Source: Mycobacterium sp.
GTDB lineage: Bacteria > Actinomycetota > Actinomycetes > Mycobacteriales > Mycobacteriaceae
DNA length: 8,938 bases
Assembly: GCA_019246375.1 (NCBI GenBank)
Contig: JAFAQO010000439.1
Coordinates: 1-8,938 of the forward strand
Direction of reading: 5' to 3'
In this document: positions 1 to 5,702 of the stretch, in pieces
Numbering within the stretch: the first letter of the stretch is position 1
Layout of the letters: each line of letters begins with the position of its first letter
Made by a program: the position numbers and the translations under genes
Notes under the pieces: generated by a model
Database searches by the model: none
What the model saw: the letters and a program-made list of their open reading frames with translations, nothing else
Told to the model about the DNA's origin: nothing

Positions 1-114
1 CGGCTCTACGGCATCGTCGAGGGCGGCGACTTGGCCTACGTCGAGGAACGGGTGGATGCCGACGGCGGGCTGGTGCCGCACCTGTCAGCGCGGCTGTCCC
101 GGTTCGTCGGATAG
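1..114 (+). CDS. Nitrobindin-like heme-binding beta-barrel protein, C-terminal 37 residues (partial)
   Basis: Frame 1 is open from the window edge to a TAG at 112-114. The tail reads as the last strands of a lipocalin-like barrel, with [19 protein letters not shown] followed by a short basic end (RLSRFVG). I recognise it as the C-terminus of the Rv0813c family (DUF1794, THAP4/nitrobindin-like), whose members bind heme b in a ten-stranded barrel. The heme-ligating histidine is usually close to the C-terminus; the only histidine in this fragment is in VPHLSARL, which fits that place. The neighbour order (aminotransferase, YgfZ, DUF3073, purM, purF) matches the mycobacterial locus of this family and supports the call. 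The start and most of the protein are outside the window. It converges on the minus-strand aminotransferase unit, with a hairpin region between them. Confidence 0.85.
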
Positions 115-155
115 TCGGCAACATCTGCGCTCCCCGCCTGTCCCCTGACGTGGAA

Positions 156-206
156 CGGCCCCCGAGCCGAAGTTCCTGGTTGGACGGACCGGAGGCTCGG
201 GGGCCG
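156..206 (+). terminator. Strong GC hairpin downstream of the nitrobindin-like gene
   Basis: A perfect 13-bp inverted repeat, CGGCCCCCGAGCC (156-168) and GGCTCGGGGGCCG (194-206), encloses a 25-nt loop. It begins 42 nt after the TAG of the plus-strand gene and lies between two convergent genes. There is no T-run after either arm. Such U-less stems are common candidate terminators in mycobacteria, though their efficiency is disputed. Being symmetrical, it could also stop transcripts from the minus strand. Confidence 0.65.
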
Positions 207-282
207 GGTGGCTGCGGGGAATTCGCCAGCGCGCGAAATGCTGGGTCTTTTCCAGCCTGGCGCCGCTTAGCGCGCAGCCACC
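207..282 (-). terminator. Nested hairpin abutting the first stem; likely terminator or 3' processing structure for the minus-strand unit
   Basis: Three nested pairings form one long imperfect hairpin: GGTGGCTGCG (207-216) with CGCAGCCACC (273-282), CGCCAG (224-229) with CTGGCG (257-262), and GCTGG (240-244) with CCAGC (252-256). The outer arm starts at the base after the first hairpin ends (206/207). On the other side it ends at 282, next to the stop codon of the minus-strand small ORF (283-285). That placement suggests the structure closes the aminotransferase/small-ORF transcript. There is no clear U-tract. Confidence 0.5.
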
Positions 283-369
283 TCACATGTCCATGAAGCT
301 ATCAATTTCGCGGACCACCTCCTTCCCTGTGTAGGCCCGACCGTACTCGTTCCTGCGGCACGGCGACAA
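283..369 (-). CDS. Candidate small ORF, 28 residues, directly downstream of the aminotransferase
   Basis: A TTG at 369-367 opens 28 codons ending in TGA at 285-283. A GGTGA (minus strand, 380-376), overlapping the aminotransferase stop codon, sits six bases before the TTG at ordinary Shine-Dalgarno spacing. The peptide is protein-like: a short Cys/Arg-rich start (SPCRRNEYGR), then YTGKEVVREID and an FMDM end, with Arg/Lys at the front and Asp/Glu behind. It lies in the same frame as the upstream gene, separated only by that gene's stop codon and two codons, so it could also be a readthrough extension. Its stop abuts the terminator hairpin. I do not recognise a family. The start codon is inferred, since no ATG or GTG is available in frame. 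It could be non-coding. Confidence 0.45.
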   Translation of the reverse strand: MSPCRRNEYGRAYTGKEVVREIDSFMDM

Positions 370-375
370 CTGAAT

Positions 376-1254
376 TCACCGATCGCTGACGATGGCGGCG
401 TCGACGAGTTCGGCGAATTCCGCGGCGATCGGCGAGCGCGGTAGAGGTCGTCTGTCGAGGGTGTGCACCCGGGCCGCAAGCGTAATGCTCGATACCAGCC
501 AAATCCCTTGAGAGACAGCAAGGTCCGCCAGTCGCAGGGCACGGTAATCGCAGTCGTAGCCCTTGGCGCGAGCGACCTGGAAGAGCGCTTGCTGGGTGGT
601 GCCGCGCAGGATCGGATACCACGGCGGTGGTGTCAGCAGGCCGGTGGTACCGCCCATGTCTGCGGCGATCACCACCGTGGAGCGCGGGCCTTCCAGGATG
701 TAGCCGTCCGAACTGACGAAAATAGCGTCACCGGCGCCGTGACGGGCAGCGTGCCGTAGTGCGGCCATGTTGACCGCATAGGACAGCGTCTTGGCGCCGG
801 CCAATAGCCAGGGCATCGCGTCGACGCCGGTTGCCGGTAGAACGTGCGGCAGGGTGATCGCGGCTATCCCGTTGCGGCGGGCGCCGGCTATCCGCTCGGC
901 GAGGGGGTTGACCGTGACGTATGCGGTCGGCGCCGAGCCGCTCTCGCGTCCGCGGCCGTAAAGCAGCCGCATCGCGCCGTCGTCGGCGGTGCTCGCTGTC
1001 CACCGCCGCGCCGCCATGTCGATCGCCCGCCGCCAGCTCGTCAAGTCCGGCTCAGGCAGGTCCATCAGCTTCGCCGAGTGGGCCAGGCGATCCAGATGCG
1101 CCGCCACCAGGCAGGCCCCACCGTCCCGGACCAGCAGCGACTCGAAAACACCGTCGCCACGCACTGCGGCGAGGTCGTCCGGGCAAATCAGCGGCGCGTC
1201 CGGCGCGAGGATCTCGCCGTCGAGTGTGACGACCACACCCGTTCGGCTAGCCAT
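376..1254 (-). CDS. pabC: Class IV PLP aminotransferase, probable aminodeoxychorismate lyase (Rv0812 type)
   Basis: The 292-residue product has the fold-type IV PLP signature. There is an N-terminal VRGDGVFESLLV segment (31-42), an arginine in AHLDRLAHS (R56), and the Schiff-base lysine in LAGAKTLSYAVNMAALR (K155). EGPRSTVVI follows (E188 onward), the glutamate that contacts the pyridine ring, and then an LRGTTQQAL turn. The length is normal. In this family the enzyme converts 4-amino-4-deoxychorismate to p-aminobenzoate plus pyruvate for folate synthesis. Members also act as branched-chain or D-amino-acid transaminases, so the substrate rests on orthology with Rv0812, not on visible residues. 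The ATG at 1254-1252 is chosen because a TANNNT element lies eight bases upstream with no Shine-Dalgarno, the usual near-leaderless mycobacterial layout. It diverges from the YgfZ-like gene, and both functions touch folate. Confidence 0.85.
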   Translation of the reverse strand: MASRTGVVVTLDGEILAPDAPLICPDDLAAVRGDGVFESLLVRDGGACLVAAHLDRLAHSAKLMDLPEPDLTSWRRAIDMAARRWTASTADDGAMRLLYGRGRESGSAPTAYVTVNPLAERIAGARRNGIAAITLPHVLPATGVDAMPWLLAGAKTLSYAVNMAALRHAARHGAGDAIFVSSDGYILEGPRSTVVIAADMGGTTGLLTPPPWYPILRGTTQQALFQVARAKGYDCDYRALRLADLAVSQGIWLVSSITLAARVHTLDRRPLPRSPIAAEFAELVDAAIVSDR

Positions 1255-1262
1255 GGACGAGA

Positions 1263-1268
1263 AGCCTA
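1263..1268 (-). promoter_or_regulatory. -10 element of the aminotransferase gene
   Basis: On the minus strand TAGGCT (1268-1263) fits the mycobacterial TANNNT -10 consensus and is followed by eight bases and then the ATG. Transcription would start about two bases before the start codon, giving an almost leaderless mRNA. A TTAAGC at 1290-1285, 16 bp upstream, is at best a weak -35. Confidence 0.5.
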
Positions 1269-1311
1269 GTGCCGCGAGCGTGCCGCTTAAATCGGGCTCG
1301 GGCCGGAACGT

Positions 1312-1328
1312 GACGCTGACTTAGCGTC
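1312..1328. repeat. Inverted repeat in the divergent promoter region
   Basis: GACGCT (1312-1317) and AGCGTC (1323-1328) are perfect inverted copies separated by five bases. The repeat lies between the two divergent promoters and just upstream of the YgfZ-side -35 region (1330-1335). It could be an operator for both genes or a chance repeat. Confidence 0.3.
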
Positions 1329-1329
1329 C

Positions 1330-1357
1330 TTGGCGTTAGCGGGCAGGTCCGTAGAGT
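1330..1357 (+). promoter_or_regulatory. Promoter of the YgfZ-like gene, predicted leaderless
   Basis: TTGGCG (1330-1335) and TAGAGT (1352-1357) are separated by 16 bp. The second fits TANNNT, and six bases (TGATAC) separate it from the GTG at 1364. The expected transcription start is therefore the G of the start codon. No Shine-Dalgarno is present, which agrees with a leaderless GTG mRNA. Confidence 0.6.
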
Positions 1358-1363
1358 TGATAC

Positions 1364-2458
1364 GTGACCGCAGTTCCCGCGCCCGACTCCGGACCAGACG
1401 TCGGCGCGGTCTGGCATTACGGCGACCCGCTCGGCGAGCAGCGCGCAGCCGAGACCGACGCCGTGCTGGTGGACCGCTCCCACCGGGCCGTTCTGACCCT
1501 CACCGGCCCCGACCGGCAGACGTGGTTGCACAGCATCTCGACCCAACATGTCAGCGCGCTGCCCGAAGGCGCCAGCACCCAAAACCTCAGCCTCGACGGG
1601 CAGGGCCGGGTGGAAGACCATTGGATCCAAACCGAATTGGGCTCCGTCACCCATTTGGATACCGAACCGTGGCGGGGCCAGCCGCTGCTGGATTACCTGC
1701 GCAAGATGGTGTTCTGGTCCGACGTCGCCCTTAATGAGGCCGACGTGACCGTCTTGTCGCTGTTGGGTCCCGGGCTGGCCGAACCGGCAGTGCTCGACGC
1801 GTTGGGAGTGGATGCCCTGCCTGAAGAAATGGTGGCGGTGCCGTTGCCCGGCGGCGGCTTCGTGCGTCGCATGCCTGGCGAACCGGCCGAGCACATCGAG
1901 CTGGACCTGCTGGTGCCGCGGCCGGGATCGGCCGACTGGCGGCACCGTCTGACACAGGCCGGGGTGCGCCCCGCAGGAGTGTGGGCCTACGAAGCCCATC
2001 GGGTGGCGGCCCTGCGCCCGCGGCTCGGCGTCGACACCGACGAGCGCACTATCCCGCACGAAGTGGGCTGGATCGGCGGACCGGGCGTTGGCGCCGTCCA
2101 CCTGGACAAAGGCTGCTATCGGGGGCAGGAGACCGTCGCGCGGGTACATAACCTGGGCAAACCGCCGCGGATGCTGGTGTTGTTGCACCTCGACGGCTCA
2201 ACTGACCGGCCCTCCATGGGTGATGCGGTGCTGGTCGGCGGTCGCGCGGTGGGCCGTCTCGGAACCGTCGTGGACCACGTCGACCTAGGGCCAGTGGCGC
2301 TGGCGCTACTCAAGCGAGGGCTGCCGGTCGACACCCCCTTGGTCACCGGTGGGGAGGCGGAGGTCGCCGCGGTGATTGACGCCGATTCGCTGCCGGCCGC
2401 CGACGTGGTCGGTGCCGGCCGGCTGGCCGTCGAACGGTTGCGCGGCCGCACCCGATGA
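1364..2458 (+). CDS. ygfZ: YgfZ/GcvT-like folate-binding protein (Rv0811c type)
   Basis: This 364-residue protein is related to the T-protein of the glycine cleavage system. The YgfZ signature KGCYRGQET is intact at residues 249-257, with the conserved cysteine at C251. Upstream are a GcvT-like N-terminal part (LTLTGPDRQTWLHSISTQ, 44-61; NLSLDGQGRVEDHW, 74-87) and LGVDTDERTIPHEVG (221-235). The C-terminal barrel domain runs from about residue 266. In E. coli YgfZ uses tetrahydrofolate in repair or assembly of certain Fe-S enzymes, and the signature cysteine is needed. The same cytosolic role here is inferred by family. The GTG start at 1364 is favoured because a promoter -10 ends seven bases upstream and the protein begins at the expected place. 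It is divergent to the aminotransferase (109-bp gap) and followed by a 136-bp gap with palindromes. Confidence 0.85.
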   Translation: MTAVPAPDSGPDVGAVWHYGDPLGEQRAAETDAVLVDRSHRAVLTLTGPDRQTWLHSISTQHVSALPEGASTQNLSLDGQGRVEDHWIQTELGSVTHLDTEPWRGQPLLDYLRKMVFWSDVALNEADVTVLSLLGPGLAEPAVLDALGVDALPEEMVAVPLPGGGFVRRMPGEPAEHIELDLLVPRPGSADWRHRLTQAGVRPAGVWAYEAHRVAALRPRLGVDTDERTIPHEVGWIGGPGVGAVHLDKGCYRGQETVARVHNLGKPPRMLVLLHLDGSTDRPSMGDAVLVGGRAVGRLGTVVDHVDLGPVALALLKRGLPVDTPLVTGGEAEVAAVIDADSLPAADVVGAGRLAVERLRGRTR

Positions 2459-2482
2459 CTGGGCCGCGGTGCGGCAGGGCGT

Positions 2483-2503
2483 CTCAGCGCTGAGCCACGT
2501 GGC
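2483..2503. repeat. Two perfect palindromes back to back
   Basis: CTCAGCGCTGAG (2483-2494) is a perfect 12-bp palindrome. GCCACGTGGC (2494-2503) is a perfect 10-bp palindrome sharing one base with it. Together they sit 25 bp after the ygfZ stop and five bp before a TAAGCT element that could be the -10 of the DUF3073 gene. That is a suitable position for a dimeric repressor or activator. Neither has a loop, so a hairpin terminator is unlikely. Confidence 0.4.
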
Positions 2504-2507
2504 ACGG

Positions 2508-2513
2508 TAAGCT
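2508..2513 (+). promoter_or_regulatory. Possible -10 element of the DUF3073 gene
   Basis: TAAGCT fits TANNNT and lies in the gap after ygfZ. Transcription would begin near 2520 and leave a leader of about 75 nt, starting in an A-rich stretch (GGACAAAAAACACACGAC). No good -35 is visible at 16-18 bp; the palindromes occupy that space. Confidence 0.35.
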
Positions 2514-2580
2514 ACTCGGCAGGACAAAAAACACACGACAGATCGGAGCCGCCTACTCTTGGGCCGCTCCGTTATTGCGC

Positions 2581-2594
2581 GAGGGGGTTCCCCC
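2581..2594 (+). promoter_or_regulatory. Ribosome binding site inside a GGGGG/CCCCC inverted repeat
   Basis: GAGGGGG (2581-2587) is the only Shine-Dalgarno-like run before the ATG at 2595, at seven bases. It is followed directly by TT and CCCCC, so a tight stem could pair the binding site with the bases just before the start codon. This supports 2595 as the start over the TTG at 2559 and suggests translation could be limited by folding. Confidence 0.45.
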
Positions 2595-2786
2595 ATGGGC
2601 CGCGGCCGGGCGAAGGCGAAGCAGACTAAGGTTGCTCGAGAACTGAAGTACAGCTCACCACAGACGGACTTCGAGCGGCTTCAGCGCGAGCTGTCGGGGT
2701 CGGGCGCTGACGAAACCGAGCGACTCGACGGCAACGACCAGCTTTCAGACGACCCGTGGGACGCCGAGGACGACTGGCGCCGCTAG
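2595..2786 (+). CDS. DUF3073 small conserved actinobacterial protein (Rv0810c type)
   Basis: The product is 63 residues in two parts. The first is a strongly basic, highly conserved start (MGRGRAKAKQTKVARELKYS) followed by SPQTDFERLQREL. The second is a variable acidic tail ending DPWDAEDDWRR. This is the layout of DUF3073, a family of about 60 residues found across actinobacteria and often beside purM; its function is not known to me. The family begins at MGRGRAK, so I use the ATG at 2595 and not the in-frame TTG at 2559, which would add twelve residues lacking family resemblance. Charge segregation (basic front, acidic end) suggests nucleic-acid or ribosome contact, but that is only a guess. 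It converges on purM with ten bases between the two stop codons. Confidence 0.85.
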   Translation: MGRGRAKAKQTKVARELKYSSPQTDFERLQRELSGSGADETERLDGNDQLSDDPWDAEDDWRR

Positions 2787-2796
2787 AACCAGCCCC

Positions 2797-3879
2797 TCAA
2801 AACCTCGGGTGTTGCCCCACAAGCTTGGCGCGTGGGCTTGCTTTTCCGCCCTTGCTGACGGTTCCCAGCACCCAGCAGTCCAAGTGCCGCGCCGTCAAGA
2901 TGGCCAAGGCGCGGTCGGTGTCCTCCGGACCGACAACGGCCACCATGCCCACGCCCATGTTGAACGTCTTTTCCATTTCTGCACGCGTCACCCGGCCACG
3001 CTGCGCGATCATCGCGAAAACCGGCGCAGGTGTCCACGTTCCGCGGTCCACCTCGGCGACCAGTCCGTGCGGGATGACGCGCTGCAAGTTGCCTGCCAGC
3101 CCGCCGCCGGTGATGTGGCAGAAAGTGCGGACCTGGGTTTCGGCGGCCAATGCCAGACAGTCCTTGGCGTAGATCCGGGTGGGCTCGAGTAACTCTTCGC
3201 CCAAGGTGCGGCCGAATTCCTCGACGTAACCTGCCAGGTTCATCCGGTCGATCTCCAGCAGGACCGCTCGGGCCAACGAGTACCCATTGGAATGCAGACC
3301 GGACGACCCCATCGCGATGATGACGTCGCCGGGTTTGACGCGGTCCTGCCCCAGCACATCGTCGGCCTCAACCACCCCGACGCCGGTGGCCGAGATGTCG
3401 TAGTGGTCGGGTTCGATCAGTCCGGGGTGTTCGGCTGTCTCGCCGCCGAGCAGCGCGCAGCCGGCGCGCAAGCAGCCGTCGGCGATCCCGGCGACGATCG
3501 CGTTCAGCCGTTCCGGCACAATCCGGCCCAGGGCGATGTAGTCCAGGAGGAATAACGGCTCGGCGCCGCAGACCACCAGATCGTCGACCACCATTGCCAC
3601 CAGGTCCAAGCCGACTGTGTCGTGCTTGTCCATCGCCTGGGCGACCGCCAGCTTGGTGCCTACCCCGTCGCTGGAGGCCGCCAGCAGTGGTTCGCGATAA
3701 CCACCGCGAAGAGCGAACAGGCCGGCGAATCCGCCCAGCTTGCTGCGCACCTCAGGTCTGGTGGCCTTGGATGCGAGCGGTTTGAACAGCTCTACGGCGC
3801 GCTCGCCGGCCTCAATGTCCACCCCTGCCGATGCGTAAGTGACGCCTTGAATGCCCGGGTCTTGTCCGCGGTCCACCAT
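2797..3879 (-). CDS. purM: Phosphoribosylformylglycinamidine cyclo-ligase (AIR synthetase)
   Basis: This enzyme closes the imidazole ring: FGAM + ATP to aminoimidazole ribonucleotide, the step after PurL, in the cytosol as a dimer. The 360 residues are full length. Family motifs in order are ITYA-like VTYASAGVDI (13-22), SSDGVGTK (69-76), VVDDLVVCGAEPLF (97-110), GGETAEHPG (145-153), GLHSNGYSL (194-202), HITGGGLAGNLQRV (255-268) and TFNMGVGM (305-312). All are intact. The ATG at 3879-3877 fits the family's N-terminus and has a TANNNT element eight bases upstream with no Shine-Dalgarno. It follows purF on the same strand after 129 bp, so it may be both co-transcribed with purF and driven from its own promoter. 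The 3' end lies ten bases from the end of the convergent DUF3073 gene, so their transcripts probably overlap. Confidence 0.97.
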   Translation of the reverse strand: MVDRGQDPGIQGVTYASAGVDIEAGERAVELFKPLASKATRPEVRSKLGGFAGLFALRGGYREPLLAASSDGVGTKLAVAQAMDKHDTVGLDLVAMVVDDLVVCGAEPLFLLDYIALGRIVPERLNAIVAGIADGCLRAGCALLGGETAEHPGLIEPDHYDISATGVGVVEADDVLGQDRVKPGDVIIAMGSSGLHSNGYSLARAVLLEIDRMNLAGYVEEFGRTLGEELLEPTRIYAKDCLALAAETQVRTFCHITGGGLAGNLQRVIPHGLVAEVDRGTWTPAPVFAMIAQRGRVTRAEMEKTFNMGVGMVAVVGPEDTDRALAILTARHLDCWVLGTVSKGGKASPRAKLVGQHPRF

Positions 3880-3887
3880 CGTGATAA

Positions 3888-3893
3888 AGGCTA
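3888..3893 (-). promoter_or_regulatory. Candidate internal promoter (-10) for purM
   Basis: TAGCCT on the minus strand (3893-3888) fits TANNNT and is followed by eight bases and the purM ATG, the same geometry as before the aminotransferase. The start site would be one or two bases before the ATG. No convincing -35 is seen. A repeated ACCGGT lies just upstream on the minus strand (3914-3909 and 3900-3895). Confidence 0.4.
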
Positions 3894-4008
3894 CCGGTCA
3901 GCGACCACCGGTATAGGCCACTCGCGCTGCAATCTTGCTGGCCTCGCCGGGCTGGTGTCGATTGCCCGCTCCTCCTCAGGCCCCTACATGGCCCGCATCG
4001 TCGCCGGG

Positions 4009-5556
4009 CTACGGACGCCGCAACGCTTCTTGCGCCTCACGAGACACTTCGCCGGCCGCAAGTTTGGCGGCGCCGGCATCCCGTGCGGCGTTGGCGAGCA
4101 TGTGCTCGATCACATTTTTACCGAGTGCCGTCTCACGGGGCAGCTCGATCGGGTACTTGCCGTCGTAGCAGGCGGTGCACAGGCGCGAGGCGGGCTGCTC
4201 GGTGGCGGCCACCAAGCCCCTCAGGGAGATGTAGCCGAGCGTGTCGGCGTTGATGGCATGCCGTACCGCTTCCAGCATCTCGCCCTTGCCTTGGACAGCA
4301 TTCGCTATCAACTCGGCCGGCGACGGGAAGTCGATGCCGTAGAAGCAGGGCCACTTCACCGGCGGTGACGCGATGCGCACATGCACCTCGACCGCGCCGG
4401 CCTCGCGCAGCATCCGCACCAGGGCGCGCTGGGTGTTGCCCCGTACGATCGAGTCGTCGACCACGATGAGCCGCTTGCCGCGGATGACTTCCTTCAGCGG
4501 ATTCAGCTTCAGCCGAATGCCGAGCTGACGGATGGTCTGCGACGGCTGGATGAAAGTTCGCCCGACGTACGCGTTCTTCATCAGTCCTTGTCCGTAGGGA
4601 ATGCCGGACTCCTGCGCGTAGCCGACCGCGGCCGGTGTACCGGACTCCGGCACCCCGATCACCAGGTCGGCGTCGATCGGGCATTCGCGGGCCAGCCGGC
4701 GACCGATCTCGACCCGGCTGGCGTGTACCGAGCGTCCGGCGATCGTGCTGTCCGGCCGGGCCAGATAGACGTATTCGAAAACACATCCCTTGGGAGTGGG
4801 GTTGGCGAAGCGAGCGGATCGCACTCCGTCAGCGTCGATTGCCAGCAGTTCGCCGGGTTCGATATCGCGGACGAACGAGGCGCCGACGATATCGAGCGCT
4901 GCGGTTTCCGAGGCCACTACCCAGCCGCGGTCCAGCCGGCCCAGCGACAATGGCCGCACCCCATGGGGGTCGCGGCACGCATACAACGTGTTCTCGTCCA
5001 TAAAGGTCAGGCAGAAGGCGCCGCGGACTGTCGGCAGCAGTTCCAGTGCCGCTTGTTCCAGGCTGGAGTCGGCCGCTCCATGGGCCAGCAATGCACCGAG
5101 GATGTCGGAGTCGGTTGTCGCCGTGCCGGGCACGCGGGTGTTGACCAGCCCGGCGTCGCGCGCACGGGCGACTAGTTCGGTGCTGTTCACCAGGTTGCCG
5201 TTGTGCCCCAATGCCACTCCGGTGCCTGCGGTTGTATTGCGGAATACCGGCTGGGCGTTCTCCCACGTGGTGTGGCCGGTGGTGGAGTAGCGGCAGTGTC
5301 CGATGGCGACGTGGCCCTCCATGGCCGCCAACGTCTGCTCGTCGAAGACCTGGCTGACCAGCCCGAGGTCTTTGAACACCAGCACCTGTGATCCGTCGGC
5401 GACGGCGATGCCGGCGGCCTCCTGGCCGCGGTGCTGCAGGGCATACAGGCCGTAATAGGTGAGCTTCGCGACTTCCTCGCCGGGGGCCCATACGCCGAAT
5501 ACGCCACACTCTTCGCCGGGCGGATTTTCCTCGAACGCTGGCTGCTGGGCGGTCAC
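4009..5556 (-). CDS. purF: Amidophosphoribosyltransferase, Fe-S cluster type
   Basis: PurF catalyses the committed step of purine synthesis: PRPP + glutamine to phosphoribosylamine. The 515 residues start with a 16-residue propeptide ending EE before the N-terminal-nucleophile cysteine (C17 in ECGVFGV), as in the self-processed Bacillus-type enzyme. The glutaminase domain has HCRYST (R89), GHNGNL (118-123) and TTDSD (147-151). The PRPP loop VVDDSIVRGNT is at 365-375. Four cysteines at the places used for a 4Fe-4S cluster in the B. subtilis enzyme are present: C258 (GCVFEYVY), C404 (WPCFYGID), and C460 and C463 (LCTACYDGKYP). So this should be an oxygen-sensitive, nucleotide-feedback-regulated form. 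The GTG at 5556-5554 is chosen because GGGAG lies ten bases upstream and the propeptide has normal length. It is preceded by a 230-bp regulatory gap and followed by purM. Confidence 0.97.
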   Translation of the reverse strand: MTAQQPAFEENPPGEECGVFGVWAPGEEVAKLTYYGLYALQHRGQEAAGIAVADGSQVLVFKDLGLVSQVFDEQTLAAMEGHVAIGHCRYSTTGHTTWENAQPVFRNTTAGTGVALGHNGNLVNSTELVARARDAGLVNTRVPGTATTDSDILGALLAHGAADSSLEQAALELLPTVRGAFCLTFMDENTLYACRDPHGVRPLSLGRLDRGWVVASETAALDIVGASFVRDIEPGELLAIDADGVRSARFANPTPKGCVFEYVYLARPDSTIAGRSVHASRVEIGRRLARECPIDADLVIGVPESGTPAAVGYAQESGIPYGQGLMKNAYVGRTFIQPSQTIRQLGIRLKLNPLKEVIRGKRLIVVDDSIVRGNTQRALVRMLREAGAVEVHVRIASPPVKWPCFYGIDFPSPAELIANAVQGKGEMLEAVRHAINADTLGYISLRGLVAATEQPASRLCTACYDGKYPIELPRETALGKNVIEHMLANAARDAGAAKLAAGEVSREAQEALRRP

Positions 5557-5595
5557 GGTGGGGCGGCTCCCTGGGCGCGGTTGGTGACGTAACGG

Positions 5596-5601
5596 AGTCT
5601 A
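5596..5601 (-). promoter_or_regulatory. Candidate -10 element of purF
   Basis: TAGACT (minus, 5601-5596) fits TANNNT and would start transcription near 5589, leaving a leader of about 33 nt. That leader contains GGGAG (5571-5567), ten bases before the GTG. A TTGACC at 5617-5612 resembles a -35 but is only ten bases from this -10, so it would have to serve another hexamer further down (around 5594-5589). The exact promoter is uncertain. Confidence 0.4.
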
Positions 5602-5702
5602 CGGAAATGGTGGTCAAGTCGCCGAATCGAGTGAGCGTGTTGCGTCACCTCCTAACCGCTTTTCGTAGCCGACCATTCCCAAAAGGTTTCCGGAACCACG
5701 GA

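Noticed and set aside
302..622. Minus-strand 106-codon ORF overlapping the aminotransferase 3' end
   Set aside because: It lies in a different frame from the conserved aminotransferase and has shadow-type Arg/Pro-rich composition. The in-frame small ORF at 283-369 explains the distal part better.
2457..2495. Twelve-codon ORF whose ATG overlaps the ygfZ stop
   Set aside because: It is too short, runs into the palindromes, and has no sign of coding beyond the overlap itself.
2559..2594. TTG-initiated extension of the DUF3073 protein
   Set aside because: The added residues are not part of the family, and the GAGGGGG run fits the ATG at 2595.
3880..4008. Small gene between purF and purM
   Set aside because: All minus-strand frames hit stops early or lack starts; only a possible purM promoter is supported.
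3622..4368. Plus-strand 248-codon ORF over the purM/purF junction
   Set aside because: It crosses the purM start and the purF end in antisense and resembles no protein; it is a shadow frame.
4829..5617. Long minus-strand ORF (262 codons) overlapping purF
   Set aside because: It is the arginine-rich shadow frame of purF typical of high-G+C DNA; purF itself has every family motif in the other frame.
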